This document shows positions 18,625-27,313 of a DNA stretch of 64,000 nt, one piece after another. The stretch covers positions 45,088 through 109,087 of the forward strand of contig CAWEAT010000020.1 in the NCBI GenBank assembly GCA_963806935.1, in the 5' to 3' direction. The translations under genes and the position numbers were made by a program. This stretch comes from Roseiarcus sp963806935 (GTDB lineage Bacteria; Pseudomonadota; Alphaproteobacteria; Rhizobiales; Beijerinckiaceae). The notes beneath the pieces are model-generated. The model was not told the DNA's origin. It was given only the letters and a program-made list of their open reading frames with translations, and searched no databases. The number at the start of each line of letters is the position of its first letter. The stretch's first letter is position 1.

Positions 18625-20349
18625 ATGATGATGGAAGCAGGGCCCGGCGACGGGGAGAACCCTTCGACGGCTCCCACGCCTGCGCGACCTGACTTTTCCC
18701 TCGTTCAGGGCTTTCAGGTTGTCGGCGCCGATCTTCCTGGCGCCGGGCAGAACGGAGCCGGCGACGAATATTGGCGCGACGCTCTTCGACTTGAATTGGA
18801 GACACGCGCGTCTCGTTTCCATCATGCCGTAGATTCCGCGATAGTGCTTTCCAGCGAGGGCGTCATTCGTTGGTTGGGCGATCCGATCGCGAGGCTTTCC
18901 CCGGGTCCAGGCGTGCTTAACCCTGGGGCAGTCATTCTGGCTGACGAGGCCTTGCCGGTTGCGGGACGGGACGTCGTAAAGGTGCGAGTTGACCTTTGGC
19001 TTGCGGCGATGACGCGGCGCGTTCTCGGCCCGCTCTATGCGCTCGAGGGCTTCCAGGAAGGATCGGAAGTCGTTCGCGATCTGGCCGGCAGGCTTGCTCG
19101 GTCGCTCGGGATCTTGGAACGCGAGCCGATCAGGGAGCAAATCAAGGCTCTCGCCCAGAACGAGCGGGCGGAGCTTAGAAAGCACGGCGTACGATTTGGC
19201 GCCCATTACATTTTCCTGCCGGCGCTGATCAAGCCTGCGGCGAGGGTATTGGCCCTTCAGCTCTGGGGCCTTCAGGCGTCGGGCGACGCCAGCGCGCTCA
19301 TCGCCGCGCTTGCCCAAGTTGCAACGTCGGGCCGGACCTCCCTTTCGTTGGATATGACGATATCGAGGGAGGGCTATCGCGTCGCCGGGTATCGGCCGTG
19401 CGGCGAACGAATTGTGCGTGTGGATGTGCTTGAACGTCTGGCCGGCATGATCCGCGCGGGGATCGTAGAGGGCCAGGCTCGGGCTGCGCTTGGGGCCGGG
19501 GGCCCCGGAAGGTCGAATGGATTCGTCGTCAGCGGCCAGATGACCTCGCTAACCGGATGCGCGGGGGAGCAATTCGCGTCAATTTTGCGCTCAATGGGGT
19601 TCCGGAGCGTCGAAGTAAAGCGATCGGAGTTCGTTGCCTCTCCTCCTCCTGCTGAAGCCCCGCAAGAGGTGATGCCCCCTTCGCTCGGTGAGGTTCCAGA
19701 AGTCCCGCCGGACGGCCCCCCCTCGTTGGCGACGAGCGCAGAGGAGGGAAGTCCCGCCACCGACCTTTCGACGGCAGCGGTCGAGCCGAGCGGATTAGAC
19801 GTCGCGCAGTCGGATGTTCCCGCCGACGGTTTCTGCTCTGAGGCGTCCCGAACGGATTCTGACGCGGCGACAGGCGCCCCGCCGATGCCCGCGACGAGCT
19901 CCGAGGACAAGAAGACATCGGAAATGATAGTGATATGGCGGCCGGACCGGAGCGCGTTTTCTCGTCGCAGCGGCGGCGACAAGATCCGGCGAGACGTTGA
20001 TCCGGCTCCACGAGACGAACATTCGCCGAACGCGCAGCTCGGGCGCCAGGAGATTCCCGGCCGCCGTCCTGGGGCGTCAGGCGGGGGAAAGCGAAACAAG
20101 AGCCGACACGGGGAGCTCGCCTCAGGCTCGGCCAAGCAGGCCGGTAGCAAAGCCGCGTCGCGCCCTGACCGACGCGAACCCGTTAGCTTCCACGAAAAAC
20201 ATCGCCAAACGTCGAGCGATCGTGATATGCCGCGTTCTCATTCAGCCTCAGAGCGCCAGCCTAGGGCGACGGTCGACCCAAACTCGCCGTTCGCCAAGCT
20301 TCTCGAACTCAGATCGCTGCTTGAAGAACAATCGAACAAGCGCTCGTAG
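18625..20349 (+). CDS. Orphan C-terminal domain of the rhizobial Suv3-like helicase, no helicase core
   Basis: 574 residues. From about residue 47 to 340 it matches my recollection of the conserved C-terminal half of the large alphaproteobacterial helicase next to fdxA: GVIRWLGDPIARL, VILADEALPVAGRDVVKVR, VDLWLAAMTRRVLGPLYALE, ELRKHGVRFGAHYIFLPALI, REGYRVAGYRPCGERIVRVD and MTSLTGCAGEQFASILRSMG. No DEAD/H motifs precede it; the frame is closed by a TAA at 18574-18576 and 18457-18621 holds no helicase sequence. Residues 345-574 are Pro/Ser/Arg-rich and probably disordered. The S4-domain gene normally found before fdxA is also missing. Confidence 0.7.
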   Translation: MMMEAGPGDGENPSTAPTPARPDFSLVQGFQVVGADLPGAGQNGAGDEYWRDALRLELETRASRFHHAVDSAIVLSSEGVIRWLGDPIARLSPGPGVLNPGAVILADEALPVAGRDVVKVRVDLWLAAMTRRVLGPLYALEGFQEGSEVVRDLAGRLARSLGILEREPIREQIKALAQNERAELRKHGVRFGAHYIFLPALIKPAARVLALQLWGLQASGDASALIAALAQVATSGRTSLSLDMTISREGYRVAGYRPCGERIVRVDVLERLAGMIRAGIVEGQARAALGAGGPGRSNGFVVSGQMTSLTGCAGEQFASILRSMGFRSVEVKRSEFVASPPPAEAPQEVMPPSLGEVPEVPPDGPPSLATSAEEGSPATDLSTAAVEPSGLDVAQSDVPADGFCSEASRTDSDAATGAPPMPATSSEDKKTSEMIVIWRPDRSAFSRRSGGDKIRRDVDPAPRDEHSPNAQLGRQEIPGRRPGASGGGKRNKSRHGELASGSAKQAGSKAASRPDRREPVSFHEKHRQTSSDRDMPRSHSASERQPRATVDPNSPFAKLLELRSLLEEQSNKRS

Positions 20350-20471
20350 CGGGGCGCTGCCATCGTTGAGGACGCCGCGGCGCGCGATTCGCCTTGGCAA
20401 CCTTGAGTAAAGCTCAGTCAAATGAGAACAGGGCGCCGATCCGGTAATTTTGCGTAGATGAGGACCTGGTA

Positions 20472-20810
20472 ATGACCTATGTGGTTGTAGAAAACTGCAT
20501 AAAGTGCAAATATTTGGATTGCGTGGAAGTCTGCCCTGTCGATTGTTTCTATGAGGGCGATAACATGCTCGTTATCCACCCGGACGAGTGCATCGATTGC
20601 GGCGTGTGCGAGCCGGAATGCCCTGCCGAGGCCATCAAGCCGGACACCGAGCCCGACCTGGCGTTCTGGCTCAAGCTCAACGCGGATTACGCCAAAACCT
20701 GGCCGAACATAACCAGCAAGAGGGACGCGCCGCCCGACGCGAAGGAATTCGACGGCAAGCCCAATAAATTTGCCGAGTTCTTCTCGGCCGAGCCGGGGCA
20801 GGGTGATTAG
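20472..20810 (+). CDS. fdxA: Seven-iron ferredoxin FdxA
   Basis: 112 residues. The N-terminal cluster motif is CIKCKYLDCVEVCPVDC and the second is CIDCGVCEPECPAEAI, the 3Fe-4S/4Fe-4S pattern of FdxA-type ferredoxins. The C-terminal extension (LNADYAKTWPNITSKRD) is typical of the alphaproteobacterial protein. It carries electrons in the cytosol; the partner is not known. Neighbours are the helicase C-terminal domain gene and carD, a conserved order in Rhizobiales. AT-rich sequence and GGTA precede ATG 20472. Confidence 0.95.
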   Translation: MTYVVVENCIKCKYLDCVEVCPVDCFYEGDNMLVIHPDECIDCGVCEPECPAEAIKPDTEPDLAFWLKLNADYAKTWPNITSKRDAPPDAKEFDGKPNKFAEFFSAEPGQGD

Positions 20811-20832
20811 GCCGCAGAGGCCTCTCCTTTTC
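20809..20832 (+). terminator. Weak intrinsic terminator after fdxA
   Basis: Inverted repeat AGGCC-gcaga-GGCCT beginning inside the fdxA stop codon, followed by ctccttttc. Short stem and imperfect T run, so only a modest candidate. Confidence 0.35.
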
Positions 20833-21063
20833 GACCCGCCCTTAACCATTCGCCGTCGTTGTTGTCGTCCCCAGCTCATCTTCTTCTTTGATTTTTCGAC
20901 GATTTTGTGCTAAACGACAAATTAATCGTGGAGCGGAAGTCCCGAGAAGTCCTCGTACAAAGCGTGGTTTCGGTGATTGAGGTCCGCTGGCCATGTTGGC
21001 AGGCGGGTTCGCGCATGGGCTTTTCAGCGTATGCGGGAGCGGTCGCGCGTGGAGAGTTTGACG

Positions 21064-22227
21064 ATGGCGGCGCGTAATAAGTCGAAGAAGACAACAAAAT
21101 CAAAGACGAAGAAAACAAGGCCCGCCTCGAGCGCGAAACCGGCGTCCAAGCGCATCTCTAAGGTCGCGTCCTCGTCCAAGGTCCGAAGTCGGGCTGGCAA
21201 GAGCAAGCCGGCCTCGAGCGCAAGGGCCGCGTCGAAAGCCATTCGAGCAAAGATGAAAGAAATTGCAGCGAAACCTTCGAAGCGAAAGAGGAAGAGCCCC
21301 GCCGCCGGAACTGCATCCGGCGCTCGCGGCTCTGCGAAAAGGCTTGCAAAAGCCGCTTCCGCGAGGAAGCCGGCGGCGTCGAAGACCCTGAACAAAGGCG
21401 CGAAAAGCGCGACCGTCAAGGCGGCTGCGGCGCGTGCGCGAGCAAAAGAGGCGGAAGCGAGGTTGGCGCTTGAGAGTCGAACTTTGGAAGCTCGACCGGC
21501 GCCCGAGAGAACCGTGACCGCTGTCGCCGGGCCGGGTCCTGGCCAGGGCGTTCACACTCCTGCCAATTCGTCCGAATCCGCTTCTCTGGCGAAACTGGCC
21601 ACGCCGCCGGTCAAGGGCCAAAAGGCGGGCGGGCCGGAGGAGGCAGTCTCCAAATCGGTTAAGCCTGCCGGCCAGCGTCAAGGGTTCAAGCTCAATGAGT
21701 TTGTTGTTTATCCGGCTCATGGCGTTGGACAAATTGTCGCGATCGAAGAGCAAGAGGTTGCAGGCTTCAGGCTTGAGCTGTTCGTTATCAGCTTTTCAAA
21801 GGACAAGCTGACGCTGCGCGTTCCGACCTCCAAAGTTTCAGGGGTCGGGATGCGGAAGATATCCGATCCTGACACAGCGAGGCGCTCGCTTGAGGTTCTG
21901 ACCGGACGCGCCCGTGTGAAACGCACCATGTGGTCGCGTCGTGCGCAGGAGTACGAAACCAAAATCAATTCGGGCGACATCAACGCGATCGCTGAAGTGG
22001 TGCGCGACCTCTACCGTTCGGAGGCGCAGCCGGAGCAGTCGTACTCGGAGCGGCAGCTGTATGAGGCGGCTCTCGACCGGATGGTGCGCGAGATCGCAGC
22101 GGTCCAAAAGTCGAATGAGATCGACGCCTTGAAAGCAGTCGAGGCCCAGCTCCTGAAGGGTCAAAGTCGAGCCGTGAAGTCCGCCGGGCCCCAGGGAGCA
22201 GGGAGCGAGATCGAACAAGCCGCCTGA
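21064..22227 (+). CDS. carD: CarD-family regulator with long basic N-terminal tail
   Basis: 387 residues, about twice the usual CarD length. Residues 1-195 are Lys/Ala/Ser-rich and low in complexity (KKTTKSKTKKTRPASSAKPA at the start), like histone H1 or AlgP tails. The CarD domain starts at FKLNEFVVYPAHGVGQIVAI with the RNA polymerase-interacting Tudor-like fold, followed by ELFVISFSKDKLTLRVPTSK and the DNA-binding helical part WSRRAQEYETKINSGDINAIAEVVRDL. CarD stabilises open promoter complexes. ATG 21064 has GGAGAG upstream. The tail probably binds DNA non-specifically. Confidence 0.9.
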   Translation: MAARNKSKKTTKSKTKKTRPASSAKPASKRISKVASSSKVRSRAGKSKPASSARAASKAIRAKMKEIAAKPSKRKRKSPAAGTASGARGSAKRLAKAASARKPAASKTLNKGAKSATVKAAAARARAKEAEARLALESRTLEARPAPERTVTAVAGPGPGQGVHTPANSSESASLAKLATPPVKGQKAGGPEEAVSKSVKPAGQRQGFKLNEFVVYPAHGVGQIVAIEEQEVAGFRLELFVISFSKDKLTLRVPTSKVSGVGMRKISDPDTARRSLEVLTGRARVKRTMWSRRAQEYETKINSGDINAIAEVVRDLYRSEAQPEQSYSERQLYEAALDRMVREIAAVQKSNEIDALKAVEAQLLKGQSRAVKSAGPQGAGSEIEQAA

Positions 22228-22501
22228 GACGTTCGGCTTTCCGGCCGCGACGGCTTCGGCCCGGCGGTGGGTTTGGGCGCTGGAGGCGATGGCGGTTTAG
22301 GGCTCGAGCGCTGGCTCGCCTATCGCTGCATGGCGCGTTACTCGCCTTGCCTGCCGTCTGATTGATCAGATGAATCGAACGTTGCGCTGACTTGATTCCC
22401 CTGCCGTCTCTAGCGACAGACGCCGCTGCGTTCGAGCAACTGCGGGTCCGGGACTTGGCCTTCCTTCACTGCCGAGAGCGAAGCTCGATCGGTCGAATTC
22501 A

Positions 22502-22975
22502 ATGACGGTTTATCCGGTTGTCTCGCTATGGATTTTGGTCCTGACCGCGCTGACTTTGTTCTGGGTAGCCCTGACCGATTTGCGGGAATTCAAGGTCCGA
22601 AACGAACTGGTCGTGATCCTGGCCTGTCTCTACGTCGTCTACGCCCTCGTCTCGGGGGCGTGGGTTTACATGCAATGGAATTTTGCCTTCGCGCTCGTGA
22701 TGCTCGCCGCCGGCCTATACGCCTATTCGGTTCAACACATCGGCGGGGGGGACCTTAAACTGCTGACGGTGGCCTTCCTGTGGACTGGGCCATGGCTCGC
22801 CGCGCCATTCGTCATTCTGCTCCTGATATTCACCTTGCTATATTATCTTGCCGCCAGGTTCGGCTTTGCCGCGGCAAGGCGCACCTCCGCCGGACTTCGG
22901 ATTCCTCTGGCGCCGTCATTGGCCGGAGCGCTTATCGGGGTGTTTGCTCTGGGTCTTATCCGTCCCCACAGCTAA
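22502..22975 (+). CDS. cpaA: Prepilin peptidase CpaA/TadV
   Basis: 157-residue A24-family aspartyl protease of the inner membrane that cleaves the Flp prepilin and TadE-like pseudopilins. The two catalytic aspartates are in TDLREFKVRN and GGGDLKLL. Five to six membrane helices; no N-methylation domain, as usual for CpaA. It sits apart from the rest of the pilus genes, facing the flp gene. The 274 bases between carD and this start show no gene or clear motif. Confidence 0.9.
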   Translation: MTVYPVVSLWILVLTALTLFWVALTDLREFKVRNELVVILACLYVVYALVSGAWVYMQWNFAFALVMLAAGLYAYSVQHIGGGDLKLLTVAFLWTGPWLAAPFVILLLIFTLLYYLAARFGFAAARRTSAGLRIPLAPSLAGALIGVFALGLIRPHS

Positions 22976-23024
22976 AGGTTCGGGGTTTCGGCGGCCGAGC
23001 AGCTCTCGCCTTCCATCGGCGCGA

Positions 23025-23201
23025 TCAGGGCGACAGGGCCTTATCCAAGGCCAGCCACTGCTTCGAAACCCACGTCCCAACCAGACCGATCGTAGCAATG
23101 ACCGCGATCAAGAGGATTCCAAGCAATACGGTGTATTCTATCAGGGCGGCGCCGTTCTCGTCCTTGAGAAAACGACCGAAAATCTTCAATGCTTTGGACA
23201 T
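23025..23201 (-). CDS. Flp/TadA-type IVb pilin
   Basis: 58 residues: MSKALKIFGRFLKDENGAAL then IEYTVLLGILLIAVIATIG. The prepilin cleavage site is G|AALIEY (Glu at +5, Tyr at +6), followed by the hydrophobic assembly helix. It is the major subunit of the pilus assembled by the genes to the right. Unusually it points away from them on the minus strand, so it has its own promoter in the 23202-23857 gap. Confidence 0.93.
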   Translation of the reverse strand: MSKALKIFGRFLKDENGAALIEYTVLLGILLIAVIATIGLVGTWVSKQWLALDKALSP

Positions 23202-23857
23202 GGCCGCACCCGCCTGACTTACAATTGGATCAAGTAGAGACGAACTTACGCTGCGCGAAGGCCGCTTACTGCCGAGACCTTCCAATTATCCGTTGGGGAA
23301 GGGCCACGTCAATACCGACCGAAAACCGCGTGCGTCATAGACTACGAATTCCAGAAATGTGGTTTTGACCATCGCGCGAGGCTAATCAGCGCCGACGTGC
23401 GAGGCCGCGCAGCGCCACGCCGCAATGATTTGCGTCTTTCCGCCTGCACAAATTCCTCAATCGTCCCGGGTAATCCGCACTCGCGTCGGGCTTTGACTCT
23501 CAGCGCCGGATGTCACCAACCGAGCCTGTTCTAGAGCCGACAGCAAAGCTGTCCCGCGCTGGGATTTGTCGAATCGAATTCTGCAGGCGCCAGCAGTTGA
23601 CATACTTATCCACAGAAAGTACCTCTGAGTAAGGCAGAAATCGACTGCTATCCATGCAATAAAAAACGGCAGGGACCCGGCGAATTACGCTATGGGATTC
23701 TTCAGCGACGTAAGACTGTATTTTGTCATCGCGTTGCAAAATTTGGCCATTGTGCGGCTACTATGTGCGAGCGCGTTGACACACGTATGAATATAAGTAA
23801 TAGGCCGCAGGAATAACTTCGGGAGCAACATGTTCCTTTAAGGCAGGGGGCGCCAAA
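23202..23857. promoter_or_regulatory. Divergent intergenic region between flp and cpaB with a candidate promoter
   Basis: No gene is supported in these 656 bases. On the plus strand TTGACA (23776-23781), a 16-base spacer and TAATAG (23798-23803) form a sigma70-like promoter about 55 bases before cpaB. A second TTGACA at 23597-23602 lacks a good -10. A perfect TTATCCACA (DnaA-box consensus) lies at 23606-23614, possibly by chance. The local AT content is higher than in the flanking genes. Confidence 0.45.
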
Positions 23858-23860
23858 GTG

Positions 23861-24769
23861 ATGGGCCGGAGCACCAATCTTGCGATCTTTGTGGTCGCGG
23901 TTATTCTTGGCGCGATCGCGGCGTTTCTTGCTCGAAGCTGGCTGCAGAGCCATTCCGAGCGCACGGATGCTGATCAAACGGCCTCAATCGTCGTTGCGAA
24001 CCGGGCGCTTGCCTTTGGAGTTCCTATCGCCGCGGACGACGTCAAGGAGATTGCCTGGCCGGCGAAATCGAGGCCGCAAGGCGCATTCAAGAACTTCGCC
24101 GAACTGACCAGGGACGGCAGACGGATCGTCACCTCACCCTTTGTCGGGGATGAGCCGATTATCGCTTCGAAAGTAAGCGCCCCGAACCAGAGAGCCTCGT
24201 TGTCGACGGTGATCGAGAGAGGCAAGCGCGCGGTGACCGTCGCGGTCGACGATGTTCGGGGGGTAGCAGGGTTCATCTTTCCCGGCGACTTCGTCGATGT
24301 CGTCCTTACGCGAACCAACAACAGCAACGGCCCGCAGGATTTCGCCGAAGTGATCTTGCAGCACGTGAAGGTGCTCGCGATCGATCAAATGGCCGGCGAG
24401 CGCCAGGAACGCCCGACGGTCGCCAAGGCGGTCACCGTCGAGGCGAGCCCCGACCAGGCGTTGAGGATCTTGCTGGCGACCAATGTCGGCAAGCTATCGC
24501 TGATTTTGCGGCAGCCGGCGGAAGTGGCGATCGCCCCTGACGCCAAGGTCACCGATCGCGACCTCTTCGGCGGCGAAGCCCCGCAAGAGCCTACGGTTGC
24601 GGTAAGTCCGAGCCCACCGCCGACTGTTTCACAGGTGTCGTACGTGCCGCAGCCGCCGGCCGCCGTTCGCGCGCCCCCGCCGCCTCCGAGCGAACCCACG
24701 ACTCGGAAGGTCACTGTCGTGAGATCCGTCAGAAGCGAACAATACGAAGTGCCACGGGAGGCGAGATGA
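23861..24769 (+). CDS. cpaB: Flp pilus assembly protein CpaB/RcpC
   Basis: 302 residues (GTG 23858 directly before is an alternative start). An N-terminal membrane anchor (LAIFVVAVILGAIAAFLARS) is followed by the SAF domain, VVANRALAFGVPIAADDVKE, and the RcpC region GKRAVTVAVDDVRGVAGFIF then PGDFVDVVLTRTN. The C-terminus is Pro-rich. CpaB is a periplasmic component tied to the secretin. Its stop overlaps the cpaC start by 4 bases. Confidence 0.92.
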   Translation: MGRSTNLAIFVVAVILGAIAAFLARSWLQSHSERTDADQTASIVVANRALAFGVPIAADDVKEIAWPAKSRPQGAFKNFAELTRDGRRIVTSPFVGDEPIIASKVSAPNQRASLSTVIERGKRAVTVAVDDVRGVAGFIFPGDFVDVVLTRTNNSNGPQDFAEVILQHVKVLAIDQMAGERQERPTVAKAVTVEASPDQALRILLATNVGKLSLILRQPAEVAIAPDAKVTDRDLFGGEAPQEPTVAVSPSPPPTVSQVSYVPQPPAAVRAPPPPPSEPTTRKVTVVRSVRSEQYEVPREAR

Positions 24770-26322
24770 GAGATGACCGGGTGTCTGGACAGGAGCGGAA
24801 ATCCTCGGGCTCGTCGAGGATCGTTAGTCGGCGCATCGCGGGGTCGGGCAGCTATGGCTGGGCGGGGAGTTTCCGGGCCGCAGGCGCGGCCGCCATCGGC
24901 GCCGGCCTGTTGTGGACCGCAAGTCCCGCCCTGGCGGAGAAAGGCGGTCCCTGCCACTCGATAAAACAGCAGGTGAGCGAGATCAAAGTGACGCTCTACA
25001 AGTCGCGTACGCTTTGTTTTTCCGGTCCGTTCTCGACGGCGGTCATTGGCGCGCCCGAGATCGCGGACGTGTTGCCGATCACCGAATCGATGCTCTACGT
25101 CCAGGGGAAAAAGGTCGGCGCGACGAACATTTCCGTATTTGATCAGCAGCGGCGCCTGGTGTCGGTCATCGACCTGGAGGTAGCGCCCGACACAAGCTCG
25201 CTGCAAAACAAGATCGCGGCCTCGACCGGCGGCAGGGACATCAATGTCACCAGCGCGAACGGCGAGGTTGTTCTTAGCGGCGAGGCGACTGACGCAGTCG
25301 CGGCCGCTCGCGCGGTCCAAGTTGCGAAAGGACTGTCGCAGGACGCGCCGGTCATCGACGCAATGAAGGTGGCGCCCTCGCAGCAAGTGATGCTGAAGGT
25401 GCGCATTCTCGAAGTTGACCGCAATGCGGGGCGCGACCTTGGCATCAACTGGTTCGGCAAGAGCCACAGCATCAGCTTTGCGACCGGGCTTGGCGGGGCT
25501 CCGACGACGGCGGCAAACAACAGCGGGGTCTTTCCCGGTTCGGGCTCGACAGAGTCCTCTTTCGGCGTTCTGCTGGCCAATGTCGTCAATACGCATGGCG
25601 TCAGCATCAACCTGCTCCTTTCCGCGCTCGAGGAAAAAGGTCTCGTCAGGAGCCTGGCCGAACCCGATCTCGTCGCGCTGTCGGGAGAGAAGGCGACCTT
25701 CCTCGCCGGCGGCGAAATTCCCATTCCCGTCGTCGAGGGCACGAATGCGACCAACGGCACGCTTGGGGTCGGGGTCAACTACACGCCGAACGTCTCGATC
25801 GAATGGAAGCAATACGGCGTGGGCCTCGATTTCACTCCCACCGTGCTCAACAACGGCATAATCAACCTGCAGCTGAACCCGTCGGTGACCGAGGTCAACA
25901 CCGCCAACAGCCTCAACATCAATGGCACCACGGTCCCGTCCCTGACCGAGCGCAGGGCCCACACCGCCGTCGAACTGCGGGACGGACAAAGCTTCGCCAT
26001 CGCCGGTCTGCTCCAGGCGCAATCTTCCAACACCATCAACCAACTGCCCTGGGTCGGCAACCTGCCGATCCTCGGCGCGCTTTTTCGCTCCACCGACTTC
26101 CAGAAGAACCAGACGGACCTTGTCATTATTGTCTCGCCGCATCTCGTAAGGCCAGTGCGCCCGAACCAGCACCTCGCGACGCCATTCGACTCGTCGCTTG
26201 AGGCCAATGACATCGACCTGTTCCTGATGGGCGATACCGAGCGGCAGAAGAGATACACCGATTATGTGACCAGCGGCGGAGGCCTCCAGGGGCCGTACGG
26301 CCACATCCTCGGCGCTCAATGA
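24766..26322 (+). CDS. cpaC: Flp pilus secretin CpaC/RcpA
   Basis: 518 residues forming the outer-membrane channel. Signal-like segment AAAIGAGLLWTASPALAEKG, the pilus N-terminal domain (SRTLCFSGPFSTAVIGAPEI), a BON domain (DINVTSANGEVVLSGEATDA), then the secretin domain with LAEPDLVALSGEKATFLAGGE and the C-terminal signature LPWVGNLPILGALFRSTDFQ. The long N-terminal segment before the signal sequence is odd; a later start is possible. ATGA overlap with cpaB. Confidence 0.93.
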   Translation: MRDDRVSGQERKSSGSSRIVSRRIAGSGSYGWAGSFRAAGAAAIGAGLLWTASPALAEKGGPCHSIKQQVSEIKVTLYKSRTLCFSGPFSTAVIGAPEIADVLPITESMLYVQGKKVGATNISVFDQQRRLVSVIDLEVAPDTSSLQNKIAASTGGRDINVTSANGEVVLSGEATDAVAAARAVQVAKGLSQDAPVIDAMKVAPSQQVMLKVRILEVDRNAGRDLGINWFGKSHSISFATGLGGAPTTAANNSGVFPGSGSTESSFGVLLANVVNTHGVSINLLLSALEEKGLVRSLAEPDLVALSGEKATFLAGGEIPIPVVEGTNATNGTLGVGVNYTPNVSIEWKQYGVGLDFTPTVLNNGIINLQLNPSVTEVNTANSLNINGTTVPSLTERRAHTAVELRDGQSFAIAGLLQAQSSNTINQLPWVGNLPILGALFRSTDFQKNQTDLVIIVSPHLVRPVRPNQHLATPFDSSLEANDIDLFLMGDTERQKRYTDYVTSGGGLQGPYGHILGAQ

Positions 26323-26762
26323 CGACGATGTGGATTCTGTCGACAACACCGGCGACAGTTGAGCGCCGGTTCATCCGCAGCGGTCTCGCGATCGTCGGCC
26401 TAGGCCTGCAGATCGCGCTTTCCGGCTGCGCCTCAACCCAGGCTTTCGACGCTCCGTTCGCCGATTATCAACAGCGGAGCATCATGGTGGCCACATCCGG
26501 AGGCGATTCCCTGGCTGCGAATACCGCGCTTCAGACGGCGACGCCCTGGCCGCGATACGCCAACAACACCAACATCCCTGCGGACGGCGCGCGGATGGCC
26601 AATGTCGTCAAGCGCTATGAAAGCGGCGGCGCGAGCGAAAGCGGCGCCCAGTCGCCAGGGTATGGCGGGTCCGGCGGACCGAGTGGGTTGAGCGGAATGA
26701 ATAGCGGATCGACGGGGCCCGGAATGGCGAGCGCCCCATCCGCCTCGCCGCCCCCGCAATGA
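26319..26762 (+). CDS. Small lipoprotein in the CpaD position of the pilus locus
   Basis: 147 residues with a lipobox near residue 36 (ALSGCAS) after a hydrophobic stretch. The mature part is short: a core PWPRYANNTNIPADGARMAN then VVKRYESG, and a Gly/Ser/Pro-rich tail. It occupies the place where cpaD usually sits after cpaC but lacks the standard CpaD domain, so it may be a reduced replacement. Overlaps both neighbours by 4 bases (cpaC and the first tadE-like gene), so it is clearly part of the operon. Confidence 0.7.
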   Translation: MTTMWILSTTPATVERRFIRSGLAIVGLGLQIALSGCASTQAFDAPFADYQQRSIMVATSGGDSLAANTALQTATPWPRYANNTNIPADGARMANVVKRYESGGASESGAQSPGYGGSGGPSGLSGMNSGSTGPGMASAPSASPPPQ

Positions 26763-27313
26763 CCAGTGGAACGGTCCGCAGGATGGCGCCGGCCCGCTTG
26801 CTCGCGAGGTTCAAATCGCTTTGGGCGGATAGCGATGGATCTGCGCTCGTCGAGGCGACGATCGTCACCCCAATGTTGGTCGTGCTCTTTCTCGGCGTGT
26901 TCGAGTTCTCTTGGTTTTTCTACAATCAGCAGCTTGTCGTCGCAGGTCTGCGCGACGCCGCGCGTTACATGACCCGAATCGAACTCACCAATGGCAACAG
27001 CGATCCGTGCGCCCAGAAGGATCTGAACGGCGTCCTCTACGCGGCGGAGGCGGCGAACATTGCGACCACCGCCCAGCTTGCGGACGGCGGCTACGCTCGG
27101 GTCAGGGGCTGGAACGCGGCCGACGTCACGATCACCTGCCTTCCGAGCGCCGCACTCCACGACGACCGCTACGCTGACGGCTCGGCAAGCATGATGATCA
27201 TCGATGTCGCAACCAGCTTCGCCGATCCTTCGCTTGGGCTGTTCTCGACTCTCGGTCTGAAGGCGCCGCTGCTGTCTTTTTCCCATCAGGAGCGGTTCCT
27301 GGGCCCGGGTTGA
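26759..27313 (+). CDS. TadE-like pseudopilin (first copy)
   Basis: 184 residues. A cytosolic basic segment is followed by the TadE signature DGSALVEATIVTPMLVVLFL then GVFEFSWFF, with a prepilin-type cleavage region and Glu at the +5-like position. The mature part has two or three cysteines (DPCAQKD, ITCLPSA). TadE proteins are minor pseudopilins processed by CpaA. The stop overlaps the next ATG as TGATG, indicating coupling. Confidence 0.88.
   Translation: MTSGTVRRMAPARLLARFKSLWADSDGSALVEATIVTPMLVVLFLGVFEFSWFFYNQQLVVAGLRDAARYMTRIELTNGNSDPCAQKDLNGVLYAAEAANIATTAQLADGGYARVRGWNAADVTITCLPSAALHDDRYADGSASMMIIDVATSFADPSLGLFSTLGLKAPLLSFSHQERFLGPG

Noticed and set aside
23606..23614. Perfect DnaA box TTATCCACA in the flp-cpaB gap
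   Set aside because: A single 9-mer; no cluster of boxes, no AT-rich unwinding element and no dnaA, parA or repC nearby. One chance match is expected in a window of this size.
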